From Diphasiastrum complanatum (taxonomy: Eukaryota; Streptophyta; Lycopodiopsida; Lycopodiales; Lycopodiaceae), in assembly GCA_029204225.1 (NCBI GenBank), contig CM055106.1, positions 13,814,909 to 13,878,908 of the forward strand: a DNA stretch of 64,000 nt, written 5' to 3'. The position numbers and the translations under genes were made by a program. The notes below the pieces were generated by a model. That model made no database searches. It was given only the letters and a program-made list of their open reading frames with translations, and was not told the DNA's origin. Numbering within the stretch: position 1 is the stretch's first letter; the number at the start of each line of letters is the position of its first letter. Below, one piece after another: positions 9,892 to 21,534 of this stretch.

Positions 9892-11389
9892 CGCCACATT
9901 CGTAGCAACCGTAGTTCCTCCCGCCTTGACTCTGAGTTTGAGCTGCATAGGCCGCAAAATATTCATTTATGACAGAATCCATAAATGGTTCATCTGGTCC
10001 TTACCATTCTTGCTGCTCAGGTTGAGGTGGTACTTGCATCTCTGGTTCCGCTGCTGTCAGGCTTACATGGGCCACTTGTTGAACGGCTGGCCCTAGTGGT
10101 GCAGGTAAGGCCATACGCTGTTGTTGATTCGGTGTGCCGTACCTCGGTGTCGCGTTTGGTGCCCCTTGATGATATGGATAAGAAGTCTGATAAGGACTTC
10201 TCTTATGTTGAGCAATTCGGGGGTTAAACAGGCAAAATGTCGTATCATGCGATGTTGCATTGCACAAATGGCAGAATCTATGTATTAGTCTCAAACTTTG
10301 CTTTAGGACTGGACACTCGTTCGCTGTATGGTTTTGCATGCACGCTGAACACCATACATTCTCCCGTCATGGATACTGTAGCTAGTTTGGTTCCGATTGA
10401 TGTGGCGTTACTGCTACACCTCCCTGTAAGGCTTTCAGTTTCTGGTCAAACTGCGCCGTAAGTTGCTCCATCTGTTGTTTGTGTAATTTTGTCACTTGAT
10501 CCAACAGTTCTGTGGATAGAGCGGATGCTTTTGATGATGACGATGCTAACGAGGGAGTAGGAGTGTGGGTGGATGGATATTCGTCGTTAGATCCCTCGTC
10601 CTCTTCCCTGATGGCATCTTCCATAGCTTCTTGCAGAGTAGCGTACTACTCCCGTCGTTTCAGTTCTCTTCTGATGCTTCGTGGTAGTCCGGCTAGAAAC
10701 CACATGATCATCGCATGATCGGGAGTTAGGACTGCACTGCACTCAGATCGTAGATGTTTGACCCGTTCAATAGAGTCCCTGACCCTTTCTCGTTTTCCCA
10801 TCTTGACTTTACTCAGCAGGAGAAATGGGTCTTCCAGGAACTTTCTTGGTTTAAAGCGCGTAATGAGAGCCGCTTTAATCGCTTCCTAGGTGGATTTTTC
10901 TTCCTCTGACAAGTTGAAAAACCAATCTTGAGCCACTGCCAATAAGGACATGGAAAACAACATCAGCTTTTCCGCAGGTGTCCGTTCGTCGTAGATTTCA
11001 CAACCTTGCTCGTAGATATGGAGGAATCGGATGGTATCTGAAGATCCGTCGTATTTTGGTATTTCCATCCGTGGTGCTCTCCGAACTGCTTGCAAGGGAG
11101 CGACAGGTACGGGTTGGCCCATTGGTTCCATTGGTGCTGGTTTTGGTTCTGCCTCTTGTTATGCAACTGTTAATCTGGGAAGGTGTGGTGCTTGATTTGC
11201 TATCCTTCATGCTATTGATTGTCCCGATCTCAGATTCATCCGATGGTGGGTTCCAAATTGATTGGATCTTGCTTGTACAGTGGGATGCAGTCTGGATCTT
11301 AAGTATCTGATTAATCGCCTCAGTCGGAAGTGAAATTTAGGCCTTTTATGGTGGTTTTTCCTTAATAACTTTTTACTCCTTGCACTCAT
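9892..11389 (-). pseudogene. Gyp1 Gag, N-terminal and central parts
   Basis: The minus-strand Ty3 Gag core contains MEIPKYDGSSD and AQDWFFNL (about 10900-11075) and continues past a TAG at 10886-10888 through ITRFKPRKF, LAGLPRSIRRELKRREYATL and an acidic/Ser-rich linker to 10382. Then come CCHC knuckles at 10313-10351 (CX2CX3HX4C) and 10232-10273 (CX2CX4HX4C), a Pro/Gln-rich stretch, and the first half of a third knuckle at 9896-9907. The frame shifts several times near 11207 and 10340-10382. The TAG fits a Trp codon hit by a G-to-A change. In the family Gag forms the particle. Confidence 0.75.
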
Positions 11390-11690
11390 TGATCTGAGAT
11401 TTTGACAGTAGCTGGATCTAATGCAGATCTTTCCTTAATTTAGTCTGCAAGGGTTCTCTTGTGTGAGGGTTGGCTGTGCGAGGATTCTTTAGCTATTTTT
11501 GCAGATAAAAAACTTGATATCTCTCAGATCTTTGGGAAGTATCTCTCTCAAGGATCACAATAGCTGGATCTAGGCCAGATCTCACTATGGAGATCTCTGC
11601 GAGAGATAACTCTCGCACAAAATGAAAATTTCACTATATGCGAGGGTCCAAAACCACTATTTTGGCTTGATCTTCACCAAATTTCAAAAC
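11390..11690. other. Gyp1 5' untranslated/unknown segment; no gene seen
   Basis: Non-coding between the Gyp1 Gag start and the truncated end of Cop2. It has many AGATCT/GGATCTA words, like 1962-2406. It may be the Gyp1 leader. No primer-binding site was found. Confidence 0.35.
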
Positions 11691-12544
11691 TAACTCCTCA
11701 CTTGATGAAGTACACTTACCAACTTCCTTGAGAAGCTCAGTGGTAACATTCATCTTGATCATGTGCATAGCCCTTTTGGCCCTCTTATCATACCTCATTT
11801 AATCTTGTTGTGTTGCTGGTCTCTCTTCCAAACCTACAACAATTTCCAAAACATCATTCATCTCAATAAGTGATTCCATCCTCACCTTCCACAATGAATT
11901 GTTGCTTGAGGTAAGCCTATCATTGGCTTCCAACACATGACTCCACTTGATGTTGTCATGTAGCAATGACTTGATCTTCTCTTTCGATTTGTTTCAATGC
12001 ACAAAGCGCTCCATTGAACAACAACAAAATTTTTCAAAAGAAATCACAAAGATTTGAAGCTACTTAAAAATTCCCTTCTAGCACTTATACCAAGCAAATC
12101 AACACATAGAATCATGAAATCTTGATTAACCTATGATCTATCCTCAATCTAATGACTCTTGCCACTTCCTAAGATTGAAACACACTCAAGTGAAGTCCAA
12201 TAACCTCACTATCTAGAGATCCAATCAAAATTAGGGTTTTGACAAAATCACAAATTAATTATTCCAAATCTACGTGCAAATGCTAAAATTCTGATATGCA
12301 ATCTATTAGCCACCACTTAGGTTGATCCAATGATCCAAAAATTTGCCAAATTCAGTATGTGAATTCAAAAATCAGAATTGATCAAGTTTATAACCCTATT
12401 TAGGATTTAAATTTACAAAAGATCGAATCTACAAATGCAAGAAACTCGATTTTGGTGTAGAATCCTCTCTAGCATGCTCTAGCCTTGATATCTTCACCAA
12501 ATCATTGATAGATATGATTTTCTCCTTCATAACCTGAAACACAA
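11690..12544 (-). pseudogene. Cop2: truncated copia Gag N-terminus and leader
   Basis: From about 11955 leftward on the minus strand the sequence encodes a copia Gag start closely related to CopA: SNDRLTS-like, WKVRMESL, RYDKRAKRAMHMIKMNV, ELLKEVGKCTSS. It stops abruptly near 11690 where Gyp1-type sequence begins. An in-frame stop lies in the Gag (near 11800). 12000-12544 is the untranslated leader. Only the 5' end of this element survives. Confidence 0.8.
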
Positions 12545-12556
12545 GCTCTGATACCA
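12545..12556 (-). promoter_or_regulatory. Cop2 primer-binding site (tRNA-iMet)
   Basis: Plus strand GCTCTGATACCA directly adjoins the LTR at 12557. Confidence 0.9.
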
Positions 12557-13185
12557 TGTGAAAGATTTCAGATCAATGATGATCCAAATCCATAAACTGA
12601 TCTTGGGTTAAGAGAACAAATCAACAATCCTGCCAATGTAGAAAAATCAGCATCTACTCTATGAATGAGATGCAGACTCTAATAGAACTTGATCAAACAT
12701 GAACCAAATCATAAAGTATTGTTTTTGTCCGTACAAAACCAGCAAGCTACTGTATTTCACACGTGTGGATCCAAAAATATAGATCATTCTACACATAGAA
12801 TTGCAAGCAATCAAGTATAGTGCACCAATGGGTAGTAGAACCCAAGAGAACCATGTATAAGCATGAAATGAGATAGAGAAGAGAGAAGATATGCTTCTCC
12901 ACGAGTTACATCCTTTTATAACAGGTCCAAACCCTACTTGACCACTTGGCTTTCCCTCCAAAATGTAAACCCTACTATTTTTGGGTCTAGATTCAATGTA
13001 CCCAACATTTAAATTTGAATCTACTCAAACTCGACTTGTAACTTTCCCACAATTTCAAAAAGTGTTTATTCAAATGAAATTCAGCCTAATGAACATTGAA
13101 AAGTCAAATTCTAAGATATAGTTGGCCTCAATTTGTCAAATATAGAAATGTAGCAAATATGATCAAACTACTTGAATCTTTCACA
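12557..13185 (-). repeat. Cop2 5' LTR
   Basis: It is 629 bp with TGTGAAAGATT...AATCTTTCACA terminal inverted repeats, the left one touching the primer-binding site. It holds the CACACGTGTG palindrome (12755-12768) and GTCCGTAC (12727-12734). The open frame at 12659-12961 is LTR sequence, not a gene. A diverged relative of this LTR lies at 54874-55271. Confidence 0.85.
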
Positions 13186-13449
13186 CATTGTCCTTGTGGG
13201 TTGGTAGAGGTGGATGTTATTTTTCTTTTCTGACTTCCTTCCTCTATTGACTCTTCTAGTTCTGTGATCTAAGATTTTACCTCAGCCAATGTTTTATTTT
13301 CTTTCATCAAAATATCCAAATTTTTTTCATGAATATCTTATAGTATCTTGTCGATACTTATTCAACTTCTTAACATTTACATAGAGATTTTTTTTATCAT
13401 TCATGATCATTGCTAACCAAGTCCTTTCCTATCAAGTTTAACTTGTAGC
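13186..13449 (-). pseudogene. Decayed coiled-coil reading frame, left piece
   Basis: Read on the minus strand this is broken sequence rich in Lys/Glu/Asn/Leu codons. Together with 19675-20210 it appears to be one older sequence split by Cop3. I do not recognise a family. Confidence 0.35.
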
Positions 13450-14273
13450 TATGGAAAAAGTACAAAAAGGACCAAGGGTTAGATCCTAATCTGATCCTCA
13501 AGAGGGATTGGATGCTAGATTTACTTGATCTATCAATCTACTTGAGATTAAGGTCAATCTAGATCAATTCTAGACACAAAATCCTAACAAGAACAATCAT
13601 TAATGAAGGTAGGTGTACTTTTTGGTTTCACATGTGTGAAACACTGTCTGAGTACGGACTCCAACCTGAAAATCAAGTACACTATGATAGAACCTCAAAG
13701 CAATCAAAATAAATGTAGACAAATGGAGAGAATCACACTAAATTGCTTCCAAAATCAAGATTGATGTCTCACATTGATTATGGCCAAATAAGCCTCTATA
13801 TATACACTTCTTGGAGCTCGAGGTACTGATCATGAATCAGATCTCACACGTGTGAGGATGCCTTGTCACCATCATGCAATTTGACACTTGGATCAAAACT
13901 TTCCATTTTGGGCATTTTTGGTCTAATTTCCTACTATATGGAAATCTTCATGGAAATCTTCTAGAAGTAAAAACTCGCCTACTTCAGCTAATTCCACACG
14001 TGTGATCTGTCCTCTACACATGGGATGTGAAGCCTATTCAAAATATTTGGCTCATGCAATCAATAGATTGGTGCCATGTGTCATATCTCTAGAAAACTAG
14101 TTTTTGGCCATTTTAGCCACTAGAACTTGAATTAAATCATATGTACAACATATATGATTATGGTACATTACAAGTACACTAGTTTCACATGTGGGAATAG
14201 GCTCCACACATGTGTGTTTATCCTACATACAAGATTTTTGGCCTCTACCAAGCTTATTTTTGCATTTTTCACA
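13450..14273 (-). repeat. Cop3 3' LTR
   Basis: About 824 bp. It matches 18852-19674 with scattered substitutions. It carries the CACATGTGTGAAA/GTACGGAC module at 13626-13659 and further CACACGTGTG or CACATGTGTG palindromes near 13846, 13996 and 14186-14217. A TATATATA run is near 13797-13806. Confidence 0.9.
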
Positions 14274-14285
14274 CTCCTCAAAAAT

Positions 14286-16066
14286 CTAGCTTGGTAAATC
14301 TAGGGTAGATCTATCTATACTTCCAAGAGCCAATTTTAATTTTATAAATGGATCTTTAGGAAATGACTTGGTGAGTATATCAGCAATGCAATCTGATGAT
14401 GAAACATGAATAAGCTTGATCTCCTTTGCTTGCACTTTCTCCCTCACGAAATGATGTGCAATCTCAATGTGCTTTGTTCGAGCGTGGAAGACTGGATTGT
14501 TTGCAAGTTGTTGAGCTGCTTGATTATCACAATATATGCATGGAATGTCTTCATCCTTGATCACATGTAGCTCCTCCAAAAGCCTTTTAAGCCAAAGAGC
14601 CTCCTTTGTTGTTGTTGTTGTCGTATCTTTATACTCGGATTCTGTTGATGAAAGAGAGATGGTATCTTGCTTTTTGGAAAGCCAAGATATAGCTCCTCCA
14701 CATAAGAATGTAGCAAATGCACGTATGGATCTTCTATCCATCTTGTCACCTGCAAAACTTGAGTCCGAATATGTTCTTAAACAAATATTAGTCCTTTCAT
14801 AAACTATGCCAAAGTCTTTTGTAGCCGAGATGTATCTTAACACCCTTTTTTCTCCTTTCCAATGACATATGAATGGACTTTGCATGTATTGACTCAATTT
14901 GCCAGCACAAAAACTAAGATCAGGTCTAGTGATGGTTAAGTATATCAAGGAACCAATAAGCATTCTATAGGTAGTGATGTCCTCAAAGGATGCTTCATCA
15001 CTTTCCTAGAAACTTTTACACCTAGTTCCATGGGAGTTTCAACTCCTTTACAATCAATCATGCCAAATTTTGCTAAGATTGATCTAGCATACTTAGATTG
15101 ACATATGAAAGTAGAATCGTTACTTCTAGAGACTTCTATTTCAAGTATTACTTTAAGAAGTCCTAGATCTACCATTCTAAATTCACTAGACAAGGAAACT
15201 TGTACATTCTTGATGCCATCTAGATCATTTCCTGTGAGTATAATGTCATCAACATATAAAACTAAGATAATGATCTTCCCATCATTACATTTGTAGTACA
15301 ATGATGGTTCATAAGAACTTACAACAAATCCAATGGAAATAAGATAGGAATGCAACCTAGAGTATCATGCTCTTGGTGCTTGTTTGAGTCCATAAAGACT
15401 CTTCTTCAAGAAACACACCTTGTCTTTTTCTCCATCTTTGATGAAGCCCTCAGGTTGGCACATGTAGATTTCCTCTTCCAAGAATCCATTCAAGAACGCA
15501 TTTGTCACATCAAGTTGGAAGAGCTCCCATTTGAAAGAAGTTGCAAGACATATAATTAATCTAATGGTCACAAGCTTTGCAATAGGTGCAAAGCTTTCAT
15601 CATAATCTATACCTTTGACTTGCAAAAAACCTTTTGCTACAAGTCTAGCTTTATACTTATGAATGGAACCATCTTGATTATATTTCAATATATATATATA
15701 TATCCATTTACAAGTAAGAGGCTTCTTTCCATAAGGTAAATCAACAAGCTTCCAAGTTTGATTTTCCATTAATGCATCAAACTCTACTTGCATAGCTTTC
15801 CTCCAATATTGAGACTTATTTGCTTCCTCAAAACTAGTTGGTTCTTCAAGCATAGTAGTAAAGAAAGTATATGAGTTGAGTAGTTGAGAATCTTCCTTTT
15901 GCTCCCCTTTGTCACTATAAGTGAGCCTTGATGGCTCAATCCTTGTCCTTGTTGATCTTCTTGGCACCCTTGGACTTTGAGTAGGTTCCACTTGGTCTTC
16001 ATCTTCATGAAGCTCCTCCTCGGCCATAACATGATCCTTGACAAGTTGAGTGTTGTTGGAAGTCAC
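14286..16066 (-). pseudogene. Cop3 reverse transcriptase and RNase H
   Basis: Minus-strand frames 15365-16066, 14945-15355 and 14286-14963 cover the copia RT and RNase H. The RT start is KPLTCKWIY, then YKARLVAKGF, the first catalytic Asp in LDVTNAFLNGFLEEE, and SLYGLKQAPRA. The YVDD box is in VLYVDDIILTG (about 15237-15270). RNase H has YSDSSFAGD, SLSSTESEY and YCDNQAA, ending near 14286. Two frame changes near 15355-15365 and 14945-14963 break the protein. An RT insert of TA repeats (around 15690-15705) extends a YIYIY run. Confidence 0.9.
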
Positions 16067-17124
16067 CTTTTCTTTGGCTTGGAGAGATTCATCAAAAAGT
16101 ACACCTCTACTAGCAACAACTTTTTTTGTAATAGGATCAAATATCCTATAAGTTTTCTTACTTTCACTATAACCAACAAAGATGCCTTTGAAAGAAGTGG
16201 CATCTTCCTTTTTCCTTGTTTCTAAAGGAATATGTACATAACAAGTACATCCAAAAACTTCAAATCACTAAGATTTGGCTTTTTGCCAAACAATACTTCA
16301 TAAGGTGTAAGTCCTTTAATGGCACTATTAGTCATTCTATTACAAAGAAAGTTTGCACATAAAATAGCTTCTCCCCAAAATGAAATAGGAAGAGATGCAT
16401 CTAATCTCATAGCTTTAGCACACTCACATAGTGTTCTATTCTTTCTCTCAGCTACTCCATTTTTTGGTGGAGTATGTGTACAAGTAAACTCTCTCCTTAT
16501 GCCATTAGTTTCACAAAACTCTTTCATCCTATTGGAGATGTACTCCCCTCCATTATCACTTCTTAATACTTTCAAGCTAGTATTAAGTTCTTTTTCCACA
16601 AGAGTTTGGAACTTTACAAAGAACTCAAAAACTTCACTTTTCCTAGACAAGAGATAAACCCACGAGTATCTTGATTTATCATCAATAAAAGTGACATACA
16701 TAAGAGCTCCACCATTTGATTCATGTGAAAATGAATGAACATCCGAGTGTATAAGGTCAAGAGGAGAGTTAGATCTTATCAAAGATCTCTTGAAAGGAAG
16801 CTTATGACATTTGGAGAGTCCACAAGCTTCACAAACCTTGCCATTTGATATGATTTTGGGAAGTCCACTTGCCAGCTCCTTTGTCACCATGGTCTCCATA
16901 GCTTTGTAGTTAGGATGGCCTAACCTTTTGGGCCATAATTCCACTTGAGTGAACTCCTCCCTTGCCATGTTCACACTTCCAACCATCACATTAGTGTCCA
17001 ATTTGAATAACCTCCCTTGCTTGAAACCACTAGCAATACATTTTTCATCTTTCAAGATAGAACATGCTCCATGCTTGAAATGTACATCTAATCCACTATC
17101 CATAAGTTGTCCTACACTCAACAA
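16067..17124 (-). pseudogene. Cop3 integrase
   Basis: Minus-strand integrase. The HHCC finger includes the H of KRLGHPNY and ends CEACGLSKCHKLP. Catalytic Asp is in HSDVHS and RSDNGGEYIS, and Glu in NGVAERKNR. The usual PQQN of the family reads PPKN here. The frame shifts near 16255 (after PNLSDLK), and the C-terminal extension continues to about 16070. This enzyme inserts element DNA into the genome in working copies. Confidence 0.88.
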
Positions 17125-17705
17125 GTTCTTTGTAATTGAGGTACATAAAGAACATTGTCTAAATCTACTTTTTTAGATGATCCTAGACATAAAGGAATGG
17201 ATCCAACACCTACAATCTCACATTCTTGATCACTTGCAGTGAAGATAAATCTCTTAGAACTATTGTAAGAAAGTAGATTAGAAAAGTAGTCTTTTTGGTG
17301 AGTCATGTGAGAGCTTGCCCCACTATCAATCCACCAAGTGTCTTGATTAGATGTTTGTGATGAGGATACCATCAAGGATAGATTGCCTTCTTCCTCCTCC
17401 TCAAGCACAAGATTGCCTTGATTGTCCTTCTCTTGGGCATTCTTCTTCTTGTAGCACTCAGATGCAAAATGTCCATTTTTACCACAAAAGAAACACTTTA
17501 GCTTCTTCTTGTCCTTCTTGCTCTTGCCTTTGGAACTTGATGCTCCATCTTTGTTTTCCATCACAATGTCTTGAGTCTTCTTGGATGGAAACTTCTTCTT
17601 CTTGCCTTTCAAAGAAAAGTTAGTTTTTTCATCACCATCATTCAAAGATAAGGAACTCATCCTACTTTTGATATGAAGTATTCTACTCTCCTCACTAACA
17701 AGCAC
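17118..17705 (-). pseudogene. Cop3 Gag C-terminus and protease
   Basis: The frame carries a Lys/Ser-rich linker, a CCHC knuckle CFFCGKNGHFASEC (about 17452-17493), then the protease site WWIDSGASSHM. It is out of frame with the upstream Gag part (17657-18169) and shifts again near 17118, so Gag-Pol is not continuous. Confidence 0.85.
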
Positions 17706-18246
17706 ACTTTGAAGTTTTTCAATATAGGAAGTGAATCTTGAATAGCAAAGGTTTGAACAAGATTGGAATAATCATCTCCTAATCCATTCAAAATGATTTG
17801 AACTAATTCATCATCTTTGATTTTATCATCTATAGAAGACAACTCCTTATTCAAAGATTTGATCCTAAAGACATAGTTTTTGGCACTTTCACTACTTCCT
17901 TTCATGCTTTGAAGGATTTGATTCCTAAGCATGAGTATCCTTAAAGTGTTTTTGGATCCATAAATTGCTTTTAATGAATCCCATGCCTCTTTGGATGTAG
18001 TACAAGATGAGATTTCTTTCAAAAGTTCATTACTTACATTCATTTTTATGCAATGTAATGCAACTCTACATCTCTTTTTGTACTTTGCCAACTCAACTCC
18101 TCCTTGAGATTCTAATTCTATCTCAAGTACAATGTCATAAAGATCATGAAGTACAAGTAAAGACTCCATTCAAACTATCCAAGTAGCATAATTAGTGGAT
18201 GTAAGCCTTTCACTAGCTTCAAGCAAAAAACCACCCATAGATGCCA
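17657..18246 (-). pseudogene. Cop3 Gag N-terminus
   Basis: The Gag ATG is at 18244-18246, followed by MGGFLLEASERL. A TGA just before the conserved MESLL replaces the Arg of the WKVRMES box, so the frame is cut near residue 25. The rest (KYKKRCRVALHCIKMNVS, VILNGLGDDYSNLVQTFAIQ) is normal copia Gag. The Arg-to-stop change fits CGA to TGA. Confidence 0.88.
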
Positions 18247-18839
18247 TTTTTTCTTAATGTCAAAAAGCACTAGAAACTCTTATGGTTTCTCCAAGAGATA
18301 TGAACCTAAAGTCTTCTAGAAATTAGAAAGCTTATAGACACAATCCTATCACTCATGAACCAATCTAGAATGATGGAAATTTAGATTCTAGTCTCAAACT
18401 TGCAAAATCCCTCCTTAATCTATGGCTTTTAGCAATTTCTCTCTTCGAATTCAACATACACACAAAAAATCAGAGAAGATCAATTAATGCACCTAATTCA
18501 AGCTTCAATTTTAATTTTTTGGCTAATCTCATCCAAGAACTAATCAAGGGATTAGATTCACTATAGAAAATCCTTGATTTTGCACCAAAAATCACTCAGA
18601 TTAGGTATGTGAGTCAAATTGTACAAATTTTTGAAATTTCTTAGTCAAAACCGGAGATGTATGGACTCACACGTGTGAAAAGGGTTCCTACAGCCCACAA
18701 CAAGTTCTGGACCAAAAATTTTGAGGATAGATATCAAATCCAACTCGCTACACAAAATTTGACTAGTTTCTTAAAAACTGCTAATTTTGGCTTTGATTTG
18801 GATCAACCCTATCAATTTCAACAAAACCTCTTGTATTTG
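18247..18839 (-). other. Cop3 untranslated leader
   Basis: Non-coding between Gag and the primer-binding site. It includes a CACACGTGTGAAAAG palindrome at 18669-18682. The frame 18657-18890 on the plus strand is a chance ORF. Confidence 0.65.
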
Positions 18840-18851
18840 GCTCTGATACCA
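18840..18851 (-). promoter_or_regulatory. Cop3 primer-binding site (tRNA-iMet)
   Basis: Plus strand GCTCTGATACCA adjoins the LTR at 18852. Confidence 0.92.
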
Positions 18852-19674
18852 TGTGGAAAAAGTACAAAAAGGACCAAGAGTGGATCCTAATCTGATCCTC
18901 AAGAGGGATTGGATGTTAGATTTACTTGATCTAATAATCTACTTGAGATTAAGATCAATCTAGATCAATTCTAGACACAAAATCCTAACAAGAACAATCA
19001 TTAATGAAGGTAGGTGTACTTTCTGGTTTCACACATGTGAAAAAATGTCTGAGTACGGACTCCAACCTGAAAATCAAGTACACTATGATAGAACCTCAAA
19101 ACAATCAAAACAAATGTAGACAAATGGAGAGAATCACACTAAATGGCTTCCAAAATCAAGATTGATGTCTCACATTGATTATGGCCAAACAAGCCTCTAT
19201 ATATACACTTCTTGGAGCTCGAGGTACTGATCATGCATCAGATCTCACACGTGTGAGGATGCCTTGTCACCATCATGCAATTTGACACTTGGATCAAAAC
19301 TTTCCATTTTGGGCATTTTTGGTCTAATTTCCTACTATATGGAGATCTTCATGGAAATCTTCTAGAAGTAAAAACTCGCCTACTTCAGCTAATTCCACAC
19401 GTGTGAGCTGTCCTCTACACATGGGATGTGAAGCCTATTCAAAATATTTGGCTCATGCAATCAATAGATTGGTGCCATGTGTCATATCTCTAGAAAACTA
19501 GTTTTTGGCCATTTTAGCCACTAGAACTTGAATTAAATCATATGAAAAACATATATGATTATGGTACATTACAAGTGCACTAGTTTCACAAGTGGGAACA
19601 GGCTCCACACATGTGTGTTTATCCTACATACGAGATTTTTGGCCTCTACCAAGCTTATTTTTGCATTTTTCACA
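18852..19674 (-). repeat. Cop3 5' LTR
   Basis: About 823 bp. It starts TGTGGAAAAAG and ends GCATTTTTCACA on the plus strand. It shares its whole length with 13450-14273. The module CACACATGTGAAAA...GTACGGAC is at 19027-19060. Confidence 0.92.
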
Positions 19675-20210
19675 TAGCAGCTCCTCTTTCTATTTTGACC
19701 TCTCCTCTTGAAAGCTTTATTCTATCTTCAGCTTTGTTTTGATATCATCCAACATCTTGTTGACTGTTCAGCTTGAAGATTTTATTGTGTAATTTTAGAA
19801 GCTTACTCTTTTGTTTTGTTGTACTTTTCTTGAAATGCTTTATCTCCTATTATTAATATTTGGTAATCTACAACCCTTTTTGTAACTCTAAAGTGGCTAA
19901 TTTTGAAAACTATCTTTCCAAAAATAAAATTTCTTGTTCTAGGGCATCATTCATCTTTTGGAGTTTTTTGACCATGGCAACTTCTTTTGCTTGTTTCTCC
20001 AGATCTTTCAACTACATCATTAGATTGATTTGCATCTTCATAGCTCAAACAATGTCATGACATGATTCAAGTACGTTATTTATATTTTCATGGCCTATTA
20101 TCATGTTTAGGTCTTTTAATGGATTTTCTACTTTAATTGGTTTCACATTTGTTCGACACAGTTTCTCACATACAGAGAATTCTAGGGCATCTTCGATCAA
20201 GCCCAAGTAA
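19675..20210 (-). pseudogene. Decayed coiled-coil reading frame, right piece
   Basis: The minus strand shows a broken frame with long coding-like runs: NFLYLGLIEDALEF, CEKLCRTNVKPIKVENPLKDL, then LKDLEKQAKEVAMVKKLQ and KMNDALEQEILFLER, separated by stops. The Leu/Lys/Glu pattern suggests a coiled coil. Cop3 separates it from the piece at 13186-13449. It could be an old element protein or a host gene relic. I do not recognise it. Confidence 0.4.
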
Positions 20211-20406
20211 AGAAAATTCCATGATCATGATGAAGTTAGTTAGGGGAGTAGAGTTAGTGTGAGTAGTGTTAGGGGAGGTAGAGTTAGATAAAAAGTAGAA
20301 AAACTGACTAAAAGTAGCATCTATGCATAGTTAGGTGCTATCCAGTGAACTAACCCTTGTTGACAGGTGAGAGGGCTATTACAACGTCGGATCGAAGACC
20401 CTACAG

Positions 20407-20424
20407 TGGCGCCATTGCCGATGA
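20407..20424 (+). promoter_or_regulatory. Possible Ty3/Tat-type primer-binding site
   Basis: TGGCGCCATTGCCGATGA resembles the TGGCGCCGTTGCCGGGGA site used by plant Tat/Ogre-lineage Ty3 elements. The sequence just before it (about 20215-20406) may be an LTR end, but no partner copy is present. Confidence 0.5.
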
Positions 20425-20531
20425 TAGGTTTCCACTAACTAGTGTAGTTGCATTTTAGCTATTTTCTTGCTTTTTAGAGTAGTTTTAGGTAGATTTTTGG
20501 GAGTTTAGAGTTAGTTTTCTGTATTTTTTTG

Positions 20532-21483
20532 TGTTGGGACTGATCACAGCTAGCGGAGGAGGTGTAACAGGGTAGATGTTGTAAAGCTGATTCGAGTGCA
20601 CCCAATGTGCCCTGTAAGACTCTAAGGGGTGACGCTCCTCTTGGTCCCAAAGCAAGTTAGAAAGTCAATGACTGAGCCTCCGACCTGTGGTGAGCCAGTC
20701 AAGTAGTCACAAGTCATGAGCTAGCTCTGGAGCTCAAGTCATGGCTTAGTGAGGAGTCAAGTTGATTCTGCCACCAGGATGGCTCCCGGGACCCATGTCC
20801 AAGAGCCAGACTGATTCTGCCAGGCTTGCTAGGCTTAATCAGCAAAATAAAAACTAAGTTCAGAAGCGTGCTTTACCATAAAGCACTATATTCCAGGACA
20901 GAGGGGCCCAATCACACCAAAACTATAGGGGAACTCCGGCAGATAGAAACTTGGCAGCTCAACCAGCGCCAAGAATCCAGTTGCCAAGTCTCAGCTCCCT
21001 CTACCAGCACAAGCCAAGCACAATGCCCAGCACGTGTTGGTGGTCCCGAGACCAGTCTGTCTATGTATGAATGTAACCTCTTCCAAATTTAATAAAGCTA
21101 ATCCTTGGGGATGATTATCATTTCGGTTTCGCCTCCGGGACTGATCCAAGTGGAAGGATACTACAACCTTTTTGTGTCATCAGTGCCTAAGGGTCCACAT
21201 CACCGACGTGTTGCTCGTCGCTATGCCATTTGGTCAGTTTGGCGACCACCATGCCTTGAGTTTCATGTGTGGCTTGTCTTTGTCTTTGGTTACCTTTTGG
21301 GGACGGATTCTGAGTTGGCTTGCGGGTTGGTTGGGATTCCAGTTTTCTTAAAGTTTGAATGGTTAAGCTTGTTACGTTTCTAAGTTGGCGTTTACGTAAG
21401 TGCTTGATGGATGAATGTTAGACTTAAGCGCATGTTGGGAAAACCGCTCAAGTCCCAGCGCCTTTTGAGGCGCCGTTGCAACA
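20532..21483 (+). repeat. LTR of an element unrelated to CopA (about 952 bp)
   Basis: It starts TGTTGGGACTG and ends CCGTTGCAACA, then two bases, then a primer-binding site. An AATAAAG signal near 21091 is a possible polyadenylation site. It is more GC-rich than the copia LTRs here. No second copy is in the window, so the left edge is inferred. Confidence 0.5.
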
Positions 21484-21485
21484 TG

Positions 21486-21496
21486 TGGTATCAGAG
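21486..21496 (+). promoter_or_regulatory. Primer-binding site after the 20532-21483 LTR
   Basis: TGGTATCAGAG followed by GTG, an initiator tRNA-Met site with a changed last base. Confidence 0.75.
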
Positions 21497-21534
21497 GTGA
21501 CTAGTAGGTCAGCTACGCAAGTCTCACATGGAGG

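Larger units (their letters stand above)
1962..11690 (-). mobile_element. Gyp1: internally deleted Ty3-type retroelement, interrupted by CopA
   Basis: Read on the minus strand the order is Gag (11389 to 9887), [CopA inserted at 4025-9886], end of Gag with zinc knuckles (4024 to about 3700), aspartic protease (3699 to about 2880), and then directly the integrase C-terminus (about 2880 to 2407). RT, RNase H and the integrase core are missing. Several frames are broken. The order and the PFQLVYG / EGPYRIKEI / KYWP motifs are typical of plant Ty3 elements. Both outer boundaries are uncertain. Confidence 0.75.
13450..19674 (-). mobile_element. Cop3: full-length but broken Ty1/copia element
   Basis: Two LTRs (13450-14273 and 18852-19674) flank a complete copia interior in minus orientation: Gag, protease, integrase, RT, RNase H. 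The left LTR has TA instead of TG at its edge. The LTRs differ at several positions by eye, so the insertion is older than CopA. TAGC follows the right LTR (19675-19678) and precedes the left one (13446-13449), consistent with a target duplication. Nonsense and frameshift changes break gag-pol. Confidence 0.9.

Noticed and set aside
1962-11690. A matching LTR pair for Gyp1
   Set aside because: Both ends share AGATCT/GGATCTA words, but I could not align a real direct repeat by eye.
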